Assembly (NCBI GenBank): GCA_963976865.1
Contig: CAXBLY010000002.1
Span: forward strand, 62,001-126,000
Source: UBA1858 sp963976865
GTDB lineage: Bacteria > Pseudomonadota > Gammaproteobacteria > UBA4575
DNA: 64,000 nucleotides
Direction of reading: 5' to 3'
The notes under the pieces were generated by a model that was not told the origin of the DNA, made no database searches, and saw only the letters and a program-made list of their open reading frames with translations. Below are positions 42,381 through 50,879 of this stretch, in pieces; position 1 is the first letter of the stretch; each line of letters starts with the position of its first letter. Position numbers and translations under genes: made by a program.

Positions 42381-43439
42381 GTGAAAAATTTTTACCCTCT
42401 TCCCGAGTGGCACACTCAAGGTGCCACTATACTGGTCTGGCCACACCGATACTCAGACTGGGCAAATATGCTCAATGAAGTCTCTGTCTGCTATCTTGAG
42501 CTAACGCACACTATTTCCCAGGCCCAGAATGTCGTCATCATATATTTCAATCAGGAACATAAAATCCTGATAAACAAGCTGTGTCGTGAACGTGGCTGTG
42601 ATATGCAAAATATTATTATGCTCGAAATTGAAACCAATGATACCTGGGTGCGCGATTATGGACCCCAGATACTGCTTGGCAATAAAGAATATCAGTATCT
42701 TGATCTCGAGTTTAATGCCTGGGGCGAACAATATGCCTGTCGTCTTGACAATTTATTTTCTGAAACTTTATTTAATTTGGCCGCAAGCGAACAATGTCAA
42801 TATCACCGCACACCGTTAGTTATAGAAGGTGGTAATCTGGAATTTGACAGCAATGCCACTTTATTAACCAATATTGCCTGCGCGAAACGCAATATGAAAA
42901 AAGAAAACACCGACGACAGTGAGCTAATCGATCAGATTAAACATGAGTTATCAGTCAAGCATGTCTTAACAGTGGATGTTCCCGCCCTATCCGGTGATGA
43001 CACCGGTGGGCACATTGATACACTCGCAAGATTTATCAATGACAGCACTATTGTATATGCAGCATGTGATGATCCAGACCACCCGAACCATTCATGTTTA
43101 TTACTATTGAAAACACAGCTGGAAGCACTGACGACGAGACAGGGAAAGCCGTATCAATTAATCCCGTTGCCACTGCCTAAGAACTTGATTGAACTTGATC
43201 AAGACACATTTGCACCTGCCAGCTATGTTAACTTTGTTTTCATTAACGGCGCTATAATCGTCCCCATGCACGATGACGAACATGACCAGATAGCGTTAGA
43301 CACATTCATTCGTGCCTGCCCCGACAAAAAAATTATTGGCATCAATGCCATGCCTTTACTAAAACAGTATGGCAGCCTGCATTGCGCCACATTACATCTC
43401 CCTGAAAATATAATAGCGCACAGCAACCAAGAGCATTAA
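42381..43439 (+). CDS. aguA: agmatine deiminase
   Basis: Hydrolyses agmatine to N-carbamoylputrescine and ammonia, the second step of the ADC route to putrescine. The 352-residue protein belongs to the PPADI family: MKNFYPLPEWHTQGATILVWPHRYSDW, NDTWVRDYGPQILL, VIEGGNLEFDSNATLLTN, GDDTGGHIDTLARFINDSTIVYA and the C-terminal YGSLHCATLHLPEN with the catalytic Cys. It starts with GTG at 42381 without a strong Shine-Dalgarno. It is followed by aguB 2 bp later. Confidence 0.94.
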   Translation: MKNFYPLPEWHTQGATILVWPHRYSDWANMLNEVSVCYLELTHTISQAQNVVIIYFNQEHKILINKLCRERGCDMQNIIMLEIETNDTWVRDYGPQILLGNKEYQYLDLEFNAWGEQYACRLDNLFSETLFNLAASEQCQYHRTPLVIEGGNLEFDSNATLLTNIACAKRNMKKENTDDSELIDQIKHELSVKHVLTVDVPALSGDDTGGHIDTLARFINDSTIVYAACDDPDHPNHSCLLLLKTQLEALTTRQGKPYQLIPLPLPKNLIELDQDTFAPASYVNFVFINGAIIVPMHDDEHDQIALDTFIRACPDKKIIGINAMPLLKQYGSLHCATLHLPENIIAHSNQEH

Positions 43440-43441
43440 CA

Positions 43442-44317
43442 ATGAAAGCCGGATTAATACAACACAGCAATGGTAAAGACGTAAATATCAATCTAAACCA
43501 CACGCTGAATCAGATAAACAAACTTGCTGAAAAAGGTGCACAACTTATCGTACTGCAGGAACTGCATGGTTCCCTGTATTTTTGCCAGACAGAAACACAA
43601 CATCATTTTGATCTCGCAGAATCCCTGGATGGCGATACCGTGACAGCACTTGCGGCCAGCGCAAAGAAAAATAAAGTGGTAATTGTAGGCTCCATATTTG
43701 AAAAACGTGGCAATGGCATATATCACAATACTGCAGTGGTTTTGAATAGCGATGGCAGCCTGGCAGGACACTATCGAAAAATGCATATCCCTGACGATCC
43801 TGGCTACTATGAAAAATATTACTTTACTCCTGGTGATACAGGCTTCACACCCATAAAAACCAGTGTTGGAACTCTGGGTGTTCTCGTATGCTGGGATCAA
43901 TGGTTTCCGGAATCTGCGCGCTTAATGGCGTTGGCCGGCGCAGATATTTTAATTTTCCCAACGGCAATTGGCTGGGACAAGACTGACAGCGAAGAAGAAA
44001 AACAGCGACAGCTGGATGCATGGATAACCATTCAGCGCAGCCACTCGATTGCCAATAATTTACCGCTGATAAGTGTTAACCGTGTAGGCTATGAAAATGA
44101 TCCTGGTAATCAAACTGCAGGCATAGAATTTTGGGGAAATAGTTTCGCCTGTGATACCAGAGGCAAAGTGATTGCCTCATGTTCAGACAGTGCCAACGCG
44201 AATGTTATTGTCGATATTGATATGACAGAATCTGAACAGCAAAGACTGGTATGGCCTTATTTTCGTGACCGTCGCATTGATGCATATGACAACATCATGA
44301 AGCGCTTAATCGATTAG
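43442..44317 (+). CDS. aguB: N-carbamoylputrescine amidase
   Basis: Converts N-carbamoylputrescine to putrescine, CO2 and ammonia, downstream of aguA. The 291-residue nitrilase-superfamily protein shows the catalytic triad E in LIVLQELHGS, K in GHYRKMHIPDDPGYYEKYYF and C in LGVLVCWDQWFPESAR, with the family-typical FPTAIGWDKTDSEEEKQRQLDAW and NRVGYENDPGNQTAGIEFWGNSF. ATG 43442 lies 2 bp after the aguA stop. The C-terminal coding end overlaps the convergent symporter gene by 23 bp. Confidence 0.96.
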   Translation: MKAGLIQHSNGKDVNINLNHTLNQINKLAEKGAQLIVLQELHGSLYFCQTETQHHFDLAESLDGDTVTALAASAKKNKVVIVGSIFEKRGNGIYHNTAVVLNSDGSLAGHYRKMHIPDDPGYYEKYYFTPGDTGFTPIKTSVGTLGVLVCWDQWFPESARLMALAGADILIFPTAIGWDKTDSEEEKQRQLDAWITIQRSHSIANNLPLISVNRVGYENDPGNQTAGIEFWGNSFACDTRGKVIASCSDSANANVIVDIDMTESEQQRLVWPYFRDRRIDAYDNIMKRLID

Positions 44318-45665
44318 TTTTAATACCCAGCCAAAATGCACTACACCCCACGGCTAATACAAATGCCGAGATGTATAACAATTTGGTATATTTATGCACA
44401 TCACCCAGCCACATGGTGTGACCGGAAGATTCCAGAAAATAAATCGTTGCACCAAGTACGGCGCATACAAATGAAACCAGCAGACTCCACACCGGTACAT
44501 TGTCTCGACGCGCAAAGATCGAAAAGAACACAACAGGTGCCAGGAACAAAGAGGCAGTACCACTCACCGCGACCGCACTGAATAAATCCTTATTCCCCCA
44601 GAACACACATAGCACACCCAATAGCATAAACACGAGCATCACAAGTCGTCCATTAAATACACTGGGTGTAATCAGTTTCATATCCAGGGCGATCAGTTTG
44701 GATGCACTGGACAAGCTGCTGTCCAGCGTAGACATAGCTGAGACAATCAGGGCCAGTGACAGCAATAACATTGGCCATTCACCCAACATGCGCATCAACA
44801 CAGCATTCATATCATCACCATCAAGTGCGTGCGCACCGGCCAACACACCCAGACTGCCAAAGGCGATAATACATAAAATACTTATCCAGGCGGCGTGCAG
44901 AAAACTTTTTCTTGTCGTGCTGCGGTCAGCCAGAAAACCACGATCCATCATCACTGGATCATGCATTGGATAACTCCATATCTGCAGGAGTGCGACAAGC
45001 AGTAGTATTGGCCCAGGCTGACCAATCTCAAAACTTATAAACTGTAAATCTGCTAGCGAGAATTGACCACTGTCAAATACAGACAATAGCAGCAATACCA
45101 GCACAACAATAAACATACTCATCTGAAACACATCGGTTTTTAACGAGGCATGCAAACCACCCAACATGGAGTAAAACAGTACCACGGCAGAAAATCCGAT
45201 AATGGCTATGGCGTACATATTGGAACCCGTCACACCAAATAAAATACCAACAACAAGCAAATTGGCAAATACTTCACTTATCAGGCGAATAATGACAACA
45301 ATGTTATAGCAGGAAACACCGGTGATACCAAAACGCTGAAACAGAAATGCATGCAAGCTATCAAATCCCTGCTTGAAACGTATTCCTTCAATAATTTTCC
45401 AGCCTGTTAAAAAAGACAGATAATAGCCAGCATAAGCCAAAGTGCCCCAGATTCCGTAGTAGTAACCAAGGATAGCCGCATTCATTAACGATCTGGCAAA
45501 AATCCAGGTTGTCACTTGCGAAAAGGTTAACGTAAGAACACCTGGTAGCTTGCCGTTGGGCGCGACCCCTGAAAAGAAGGAATGTTCACTACACACCTTG
45601 GGTAGCAGAATAATTGATATCAGCGCGGTAATACCGGCGATGGCAAATAATATATATTCCATCAT
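44295..45665 (-). CDS. sodium:solute symporter family protein
   Basis: A 456-residue inner-membrane protein with about 12-13 hydrophobic segments. The N-terminal region reads LPKVCSEHSFFSGVAPNGKLPGVLTLTFSQVTTWIFARSLMNAA, and core helices have GITGVSCYNIVVIIRLISEVFANLLVVGILFGV and SMLGGLHASLKTDVFQMSMF, the SSS pattern where TDVFQ is typical. MSTLDSSLSSASKLIALD is the family signature. The substrate is unknown. It converges with aguB and lies next to a 153-bp repeat array, so its link with polyamine genes is unclear. Confidence 0.85.
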   Translation of the reverse strand: MMEYILFAIAGITALISIILLPKVCSEHSFFSGVAPNGKLPGVLTLTFSQVTTWIFARSLMNAAILGYYYGIWGTLAYAGYYLSFLTGWKIIEGIRFKQGFDSLHAFLFQRFGITGVSCYNIVVIIRLISEVFANLLVVGILFGVTGSNMYAIAIIGFSAVVLFYSMLGGLHASLKTDVFQMSMFIVVLVLLLLSVFDSGQFSLADLQFISFEIGQPGPILLLVALLQIWSYPMHDPVMMDRGFLADRSTTRKSFLHAAWISILCIIAFGSLGVLAGAHALDGDDMNAVLMRMLGEWPMLLLSLALIVSAMSTLDSSLSSASKLIALDMKLITPSVFNGRLVMLVFMLLGVLCVFWGNKDLFSAVAVSGTASLFLAPVVFFSIFARRDNVPVWSLLVSFVCAVLGATIYFLESSGHTMWLGDVHKYTKLLYISAFVLAVGCSAFWLGIKTNRLSAS

Positions 45666-46307
45666 CCCTATACAGGTTAATTGACTTGATTATGATAAGA
45701 CCTTGCTTATAACACTCCTATTACAATTTACAAATTAATCAACCCTAAACGTACATCTAGTGATCAAAGCTCCGCTGGATTCCCGCTTTCGCGGGAATGA
45801 CATGTGACGGGGTACAGGAATGATTTTGTATATTAATCACTCCCGTCATTCCCATGGAAAAGGGAACCCAGCGGTACTAAAGATATCCTTTACACATTAA
45901 ATATACTTATAACTTCCTAATCTGTTGCTGGATTCCCGCATTCGCGGGAATGACACGTGACGGGGTACAGGAATAATTTTGTATAGTAATCACTTCCGTC
46001 ATTCCCATGGAAATGGGAACCCAGCGGTACTAAAGATATCCTTTACACATTAAATATACTTGTAACTTTCTAATCTTTTGCTGGATACCCGCATTCGCGG
46101 GAATGACGTGGCGAGGTACAAGAATGATTTTGTATATTCATCACTTCCGTCATTCTCATGGAAATGGGAATCCAGCGGTACTAAAGATATCCTTTACACA
46201 TTAAATATACTTGTAACTTTCTAATCTCTTGCTGGATTCCCGCATTCGCAGGAATGACGAGTTAGAGTGCCGGAATAATGAATTAGAGCACAAGAATTTC
46301 TCATTAC
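45666..46307. repeat. gene-free region with about 3.2 copies of a 153-bp repeat
   Basis: No gene is supported in these 642 bp. From 45775 to about 46260 a unit of about 153 bp starts with CTGGATTCCCGCATTCGCGG and then GAATGAC, at 45775, 45928, 46081 and 46232. Each unit also has GATTTTGTATA, a second palindrome arm GTCATTCCCATGGAAATGGG and the phrase ACTAAAGATATCCTTTACAC. The last copy is partial. The palindromic cores have the same type as those at 29.2 and 37.7 kb. It lies between the symporter and tupA genes. Confidence 0.88.
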
Positions 46308-47123
46308 TCAATCATTAAGAAAAAATAATTGTTCACCCTGGACGCGATAGTCTGCGATAAGTTGCTGACCCTGATCGCTTAGCAACCAGTCAATAAAAGT
46401 CTCAACCAATGCTACTTTAACGTGAGGATGCCTGGCTGGATTAACCGCGATGACACTGTACTGGTTATGTAACGGCGGATCACCTTCCAGCACCAGCACA
46501 TGATTTTGCTTATTACCAAAACTTATCCAGGTTGCACGATCAGTGATGGTGTATCCATCCATGCTCACTGCCGTGTTTAAAGTAGCACCCATCCCGGCAC
46601 CAGCTTCCCGATACCAGGTACCACTGTCTTTAACCGCATCAACATCGGCCAAAGCCCATAGAGATAATTCTTTAATGTGTGTTCCACTGTCATCACCTCT
46701 TGACACAAATACTGACTTTGTTTGTGATATTTTCTGCAGCGCATGCTTTACATCTTTCGCCTTCAATACACCAGCCGGATCCGATGCTGGCCCAATCAAA
46801 ACGAAATCGTTATACATTAGCTCATGACGTTTTACCCCGTAGCCCTGAGCGACAAATTCTTCTTCTCGTGTTTTCGCATGCACTATTAATACATCAGCAT
46901 CACCGTTACGTGCATTCCTCAATGCCTGTCCGGTACCCACTGCCACTACTCTTACATCGATACCTGACTCCTGTTTGAATTTCGGAAGCAGGTAATCATA
47001 CAGCCCAGAATTTTTAGTGGATGTTGTTGACTGCAGAAGTATGAAAGGATTATCTGCCGAGTGAGCAATCTGCGTCGCGAGCAGGATAAAACTTGTAATA
47101 ATTATGTTTAAAAATTTATTCAT
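46308..47123 (-). CDS. tupA: tungstate/molybdate-type substrate-binding protein (TupA-like)
   Basis: A 271-residue periplasmic binding protein. After a signal peptide comes the TupA opening FILLQSTTSTKNSGLYDYLLPKFKQESGIDVRVVAVGTGQALRNARNGDADVLIVHA, then YNDFVLIGPASDPAG, the VSRGDDSGTHIKELSLW and GAGMGATLNTAVSMDGYTITDRATWISF motifs. These are the oxyanion-binding residues of TupA/WtpA-type proteins; specificity for tungstate or molybdate cannot be fixed. Partner genes tupB and tupC are not adjacent. The porin 47157-48569 is next on the same strand, 33 bp before it, and the ModE-like regulator is divergent beyond the porin. Confidence 0.9.
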   Translation of the reverse strand: MNKFLNIIITSFILLATQIAHSADNPFILLQSTTSTKNSGLYDYLLPKFKQESGIDVRVVAVGTGQALRNARNGDADVLIVHAKTREEEFVAQGYGVKRHELMYNDFVLIGPASDPAGVLKAKDVKHALQKISQTKSVFVSRGDDSGTHIKELSLWALADVDAVKDSGTWYREAGAGMGATLNTAVSMDGYTITDRATWISFGNKQNHVLVLEGDPPLHNQYSVIAVNPARHPHVKVALVETFIDWLLSDQGQQLIADYRVQGEQLFFLND

Positions 47124-47156
47124 GATGCTGACCTTGTTATATCAATCAATTGCAGA

Positions 47157-48569
47157 TTAAAAAGAAAATGTAAATTGGCTGTAAAGGAAATTGGAATCAC
47201 CTTCATCATTGGCATTAGGTGCGTCGTTGGCAAACCCACCTTTAAACAAATAGGCCCCGCCAATTTCCCATAACAAATTTTCTGGATAAATTTCCCATCG
47301 TAAGCGCGCTTCAAACTGCTGACCCAGAAAGCTCCCGGAATCACCTTGCGGATCCTGCACTCCCGCCACTGTCCAGGCATCTCTGTCCGAAGCCAACCAG
47401 TAACCTCTGTGTGCAACAAACATAGAAACTTTTGGGCTTGGTTTAAGCTGTAGTCGCAAACCTGGAGAAACAATATTTGCACGAGAAAATGGCCCATAAA
47501 TACCCAGTGGACCAAAATCAAAACGCCTGACGCCAAATAAACTATCAAAACGGTTGTTATTACCATCGTCAGGGTCATCATCACCACTGGCATAGTCCAG
47601 CTGAGCTATCAGTCTGGGTGACCAGTGTCTGGCAAAGCTATAACCCAATTCTGCACGTGCAAAATAGGCAAAGTGATCCAGGTCTTCCCTGTCTGAGGCT
47701 GATGTTGTCGCCCTGGATTCACCAAACTGATAAACCGCCTCTACCTGATAATCAAATTCACTACGCGCTTTATTCTTATATAACCGGGCACCCATTGTAT
47801 GGATATCGCGATTACGCGTAGGTCGATTATGAGTATCGTTTTCATCCAGACCAAAATAAAATAATTCTGCTTCGCTATCCCACTGGCTTAACGCATGTGT
47901 AGGCAACTTGTAATAGGTTCCCCAGAAAGCGACTTCTGTGTCCTGATCATCACCTTGTGTACGATTACGTTTTCTTCTATCAAATTCTCCTGGCAGCCTT
48001 TGCACAGGTAAAGTGTAAAATGCACGCAACTCTTCACCATTTGCTTTCGTTCTACTCCAGTCTATTCCTGTGAATGAATTGATTGCGTTGCGAAATTTAT
48101 TGCGCGCAACAAAGCGGCGGCTACCGACATCCATGGTAAATCTACCGACACGCACCTTATTAACTACGTCATTCTGATCTGATGCAGCATCATTCCACTG
48201 GATATAAGTTTGTAGTACATCAAGAGGGTTCACATCTCCTGAAGATATTTTCGTACTATCGTCTGCGTATGCTTGACGGGAATCCAGCAGCTCAAACCCA
48301 AACTCCCATTGGTTCCAGGTCACACGCGCGAGAATATTGGTTCTGAATACCAGAATCTGATCATCCCCGCTGCCGCCTGCTCTGAATTGTTCATCCAGTG
48401 TTTCGTATCGGGTTCTGTGTTGCCCTGAAATTGATAGCCATTCCGGCGTATTCAATGCTGAATCCAGCGTCCATGGCTGCGCGTCCGCGTATGCAGGACT
48501 GTGCCCAATTAATAGCATCACAAGGAGTTGTATAAACAAAAGTAAGCTATATCTGGATTTATGCATCAT
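47157..48569 (-). CDS. AlgE/alginate-export-like outer-membrane porin
   Basis: A 470-residue protein with a signal peptide (LLVMLLIGHSPAYA) and a long series of beta strands with alternating hydrophobic residues. WLSISGQHRTRYETLDEQF is the usual start of the alginate_exp domain, followed by NILARVTWNQWEFGFELLDSRQ, VRVGRFTMDVGSRRFVARNKF, NSFTGIDWSRTKANGEELRAFYTLP and the end SNFLYSQFTFSF with a terminal Phe. In other bacteria such porins lie with diverse transport genes. Here it is between tupA and the divergent regulator, so an oxyanion pore is a reasonable but unproven guess. Confidence 0.88.
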   Translation of the reverse strand: MMHKSRYSLLLFIQLLVMLLIGHSPAYADAQPWTLDSALNTPEWLSISGQHRTRYETLDEQFRAGGSGDDQILVFRTNILARVTWNQWEFGFELLDSRQAYADDSTKISSGDVNPLDVLQTYIQWNDAASDQNDVVNKVRVGRFTMDVGSRRFVARNKFRNAINSFTGIDWSRTKANGEELRAFYTLPVQRLPGEFDRRKRNRTQGDDQDTEVAFWGTYYKLPTHALSQWDSEAELFYFGLDENDTHNRPTRNRDIHTMGARLYKNKARSEFDYQVEAVYQFGESRATTSASDREDLDHFAYFARAELGYSFARHWSPRLIAQLDYASGDDDPDDGNNNRFDSLFGVRRFDFGPLGIYGPFSRANIVSPGLRLQLKPSPKVSMFVAHRGYWLASDRDAWTVAGVQDPQGDSGSFLGQQFEARLRWEIYPENLLWEIGGAYLFKGGFANDAPNANDEGDSNFLYSQFTFSF

Positions 48570-48674
48570 TATTCTTATATTATTTCCAAAATGAAAAGAG
48601 ACGCTATTGTATTTTTCTGGCTAAACAATGCAATATGATATAATTTACCACTATAGTTATGTATTTTTGTTCAT

Positions 48675-49739
48675 ATGAAAATATCAGTATCACCTTCATG
48701 GAAATTCACTACCGACCAAACCGGACCAATCGATCCGGTGTTGTTTGACATACTCCGTTACCTTCAAACCGATCACAAACTAACCAAAGCAGCAGAACAT
48801 ACAAATATTTCATATCGTCATGCCTGGAATATTCTAAAAAAGTGGAATGACCAGCTAGGTAACCCGCTGGTCACCCAAAGCAAAGGCAAAGGCACACGTC
48901 TAACAGAGCTGGGAGAAAAATTTGTCTGGGCTGAAGGATTAATTGATGCTCATTTAACGCCAAGTATCAGCACACTTACGTCAACCATAAATCGAGAAAT
49001 AAACAGTCTGCTGGGAGAAAGTGAGAACATTCTAAGAATTCATGCCAGTCACGGCTATGCAATCGATGTAATACCCAGGCTCGACCAGAATGACAATACC
49101 ATTGATATTAAATACATGGGAAGTGCCGAAGCCATAGACTCACTTATCAATAATACCTGTGAAATTGCAGGATTTCATATCTGCACTCACCCGTTAATCC
49201 GTAAAAGAATCGGCAGTAAACATTACCGCATACTAACCAAAGCCAAACACACAATCATCAGACTAGTTTTGCGCAAGCAAGGGTTTATTGTTCAAAAAGG
49301 CAATCCAAAATCAATCACGCATTTAATAGACCTGACTCAACCTAATGTTAAGTTTATCAACCGACAGAAATCGGCAGGCACGAGAATTTTACTGGATGAA
49401 TTATTATCCTGTAGTGGAATAGATACAAATGATGTGAATGGTTATAAAACTGAAGAATACACTCATACCGCGGTTGCCGCTCACGTCGCAAGTGGCGCTG
49501 CAGATATTGGTTTTGGTATTGAGTATGCCGCAAGAAAATTTAACCTGGACTTTATTCCAATAATTTCAGAACAATATGTACTTGCCTGCAAAACCAGCGC
49601 CATAAACAAGCCACCTATAAACGCGTTAATTGAAAATATTAAAACCCATGCGTTTGCTGAAAAAATATGCGACCTTCCCGGCTATGAACTTGATTCCGTT
49701 GGCACACTGGTTCCAGCCAAAGAATTCCTCTGGAACTAG
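48675..49739 (+). CDS. ModE-like HTH regulator with a PBP-like sensor domain
   Basis: A 354-residue transcription factor. The N-terminal winged helix reads LFDILRYLQTDHKLTKAAEHTNISYRHAWNILKKWNDQLGNPLVTQSKGKGTRLTELGEKFV, which matches the LysR/ModE HTH. From about residue 115 there is a periplasmic-binding-protein-like domain (LRIHASHGYAIDVIPRL, IKYMGSAEAIDSLINNTCEIAGFHI, FINRQKSAGTRILLDELLSCSG, HVASGAADIGFGIEYAARKFNLDFIPI) of the PBP_like/PF12727 type. Such regulators usually sense molybdate or tungstate for the adjacent uptake genes. It is divergent from the porin-tupA pair across 105 bp. Convergent overlap of 4 bp with the next gene. Confidence 0.9.
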   Translation: MKISVSPSWKFTTDQTGPIDPVLFDILRYLQTDHKLTKAAEHTNISYRHAWNILKKWNDQLGNPLVTQSKGKGTRLTELGEKFVWAEGLIDAHLTPSISTLTSTINREINSLLGESENILRIHASHGYAIDVIPRLDQNDNTIDIKYMGSAEAIDSLINNTCEIAGFHICTHPLIRKRIGSKHYRILTKAKHTIIRLVLRKQGFIVQKGNPKSITHLIDLTQPNVKFINRQKSAGTRILLDELLSCSGIDTNDVNGYKTEEYTHTAVAAHVASGAADIGFGIEYAARKFNLDFIPIISEQYVLACKTSAINKPPINALIENIKTHAFAEKICDLPGYELDSVGTLVPAKEFLWN

Positions 49740-50188
49740 AGCCAACGACGTACACGATGTTTATAGGCAAGATAATCATCAGAAAATTTCTCTTCCAGTA
49801 TATGCTCTTCCTGAAGAACAAACCGCCTGTGAATCCAGACGGCAAACACTGCAATAACCATAAGTGAACTCACAGACTGCAAAAACAGCATCCAGGCAAC
49901 AAGGAAAATCAGCATACAAAGGTAGATGGGATTGCGACTGACTGTATATGGCCATGTCAGAATTAAAAATGAGGACTCTTCAAATGGCTTAATTTCAGTT
50001 TTATTCCTATAGAACAAATAGGCACTATATAAAATACCTGTTATGGAGCCGAACATTAAAATACAGGCGATTATTTGTGTGTTTTCCCAGGCCAGGACAG
50101 GAAAAAACTTGTCCAGCAAATACATAAGCACCATAGAAGTCAGCACACCATAAGGTGGAAGAAATTTTGTCTTATTAACTTTAACCAT
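49736..50188 (-). CDS. isoprenylcysteine carboxyl methyltransferase-like membrane protein
   Basis: A 150-residue inner-membrane protein (ATG 50188) with four to five hydrophobic segments. The C-terminal half carries the ICMT/PEMT signature LTWPYTVSRNPIYLCMLIFLVAWM, VWIHRRFVLQEEHILEEKFSDDYLAYKHRVRRWL, with RNPxY and EExxLxxxFGxxYxxYxxxVRRW. Bacterial members are thought to be methyltransferases or related lipid-modifying enzymes; the substrate is unknown. The C-terminal end overlaps the convergent regulator by 4 bp. Confidence 0.85.
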   Translation of the reverse strand: MVKVNKTKFLPPYGVLTSMVLMYLLDKFFPVLAWENTQIIACILMFGSITGILYSAYLFYRNKTEIKPFEESSFLILTWPYTVSRNPIYLCMLIFLVAWMLFLQSVSSLMVIAVFAVWIHRRFVLQEEHILEEKFSDDYLAYKHRVRRWL

Positions 50189-50504
50189 TGTATAGCAGTA
50201 CAGTTGCGCTAATTCCAAAAAAGATTGAATTTACAGGCAGGTACTCAGCCCCCGGCTGGCAGTCAATCAATGTTATTAATAACCGCATTTAACTATCTTT
50301 ATGTGCAGCTTGATAACCATATTATCTGACATTAAATACGAGTGAACTGCCTAATAGAAAGTATATATGGCACGAATAACTACAATTGAATTGCGATTAT
50401 TCAAAACAAGCTGTCAAATAAACAGTAATGCAGAGTGCTTGCCTATTGTTGCAGTGCTGCACTAGCGTGTATATGGCCTTACTTAACATTAGGAGGAATT
50501 TATC
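50189..50504. other. intergenic region before the 50505 gene
   Basis: 316 bp with no gene that I can support. A small dyad TGCAG-TG-CTGCA at 50450-50461 lies about 45 bp upstream of the ATG at 50505 and may be an operator. A compact GC hairpin (CAGCC, loop CCC, GGCTG) at 50246-50258 has no T-run on either strand, so it is not called a terminator. Nothing else is seen. Confidence 0.5.
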
Positions 50505-50816
50505 ATGCAAAACATTACGATTGAAAGTCTATGCAACAAGCTTGAAACAAAAGCCAGAGACAGCCATTTTCTCGAAAAATCTGTAGACGGAATCGAACAT
50601 ACCGCCAATTATTTTGTTGAGAAATTTGCAAAAGAGAATGGGTTGAGCGCACATACACTGGGTGCATTACGCTGGTACTTCCAGTCTAATGAGGCACTCG
50701 TTGAAGATGGCCTGATTGAGCTACGCTGCAAGGTCAACCCGCTAACTCACAAAGGACATTGCAATTTTGAGTTTGTCGATGTTGCCGATATAGATGAAAA
50801 GAAAAAGCATCAGTAA
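50505..50816 (+). CDS. conserved hypothetical protein
   Basis: A 103-residue soluble protein with a strong AGGAGG Shine-Dalgarno eight bases before ATG 50505. The N-terminal half is helical (IESLCNKLETKARDSHFLEKSVDGIEHTANYFVEKFAKENGLSAHTLGALRWYF). The C-terminal half holds LIELRCKVNPLTHKGHCNFEFVDV, with a Cys/His pair (HKGHC), and ends with Lys-rich KKKHQ. No signal peptide or membrane segment. I do not recognise a family. The gene stands alone, converging with ccmI across 63 bp. Confidence 0.82.
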   Translation: MQNITIESLCNKLETKARDSHFLEKSVDGIEHTANYFVEKFAKENGLSAHTLGALRWYFQSNEALVEDGLIELRCKVNPLTHKGHCNFEFVDVADIDEKKKHQ

Positions 50817-50879
50817 CGCAAATGCTGAATTCCGGACCGGGTGTGGACATATTTTCATGCACACATAAGTTGCACAAAG

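Noticed and set aside
48570..48674. ModE-box between the porin and regulator genes
   Set aside because: The region is AT-rich with weak ATTGT/ACAAT symmetry, but I could not match a ModE or TupR consensus with confidence.
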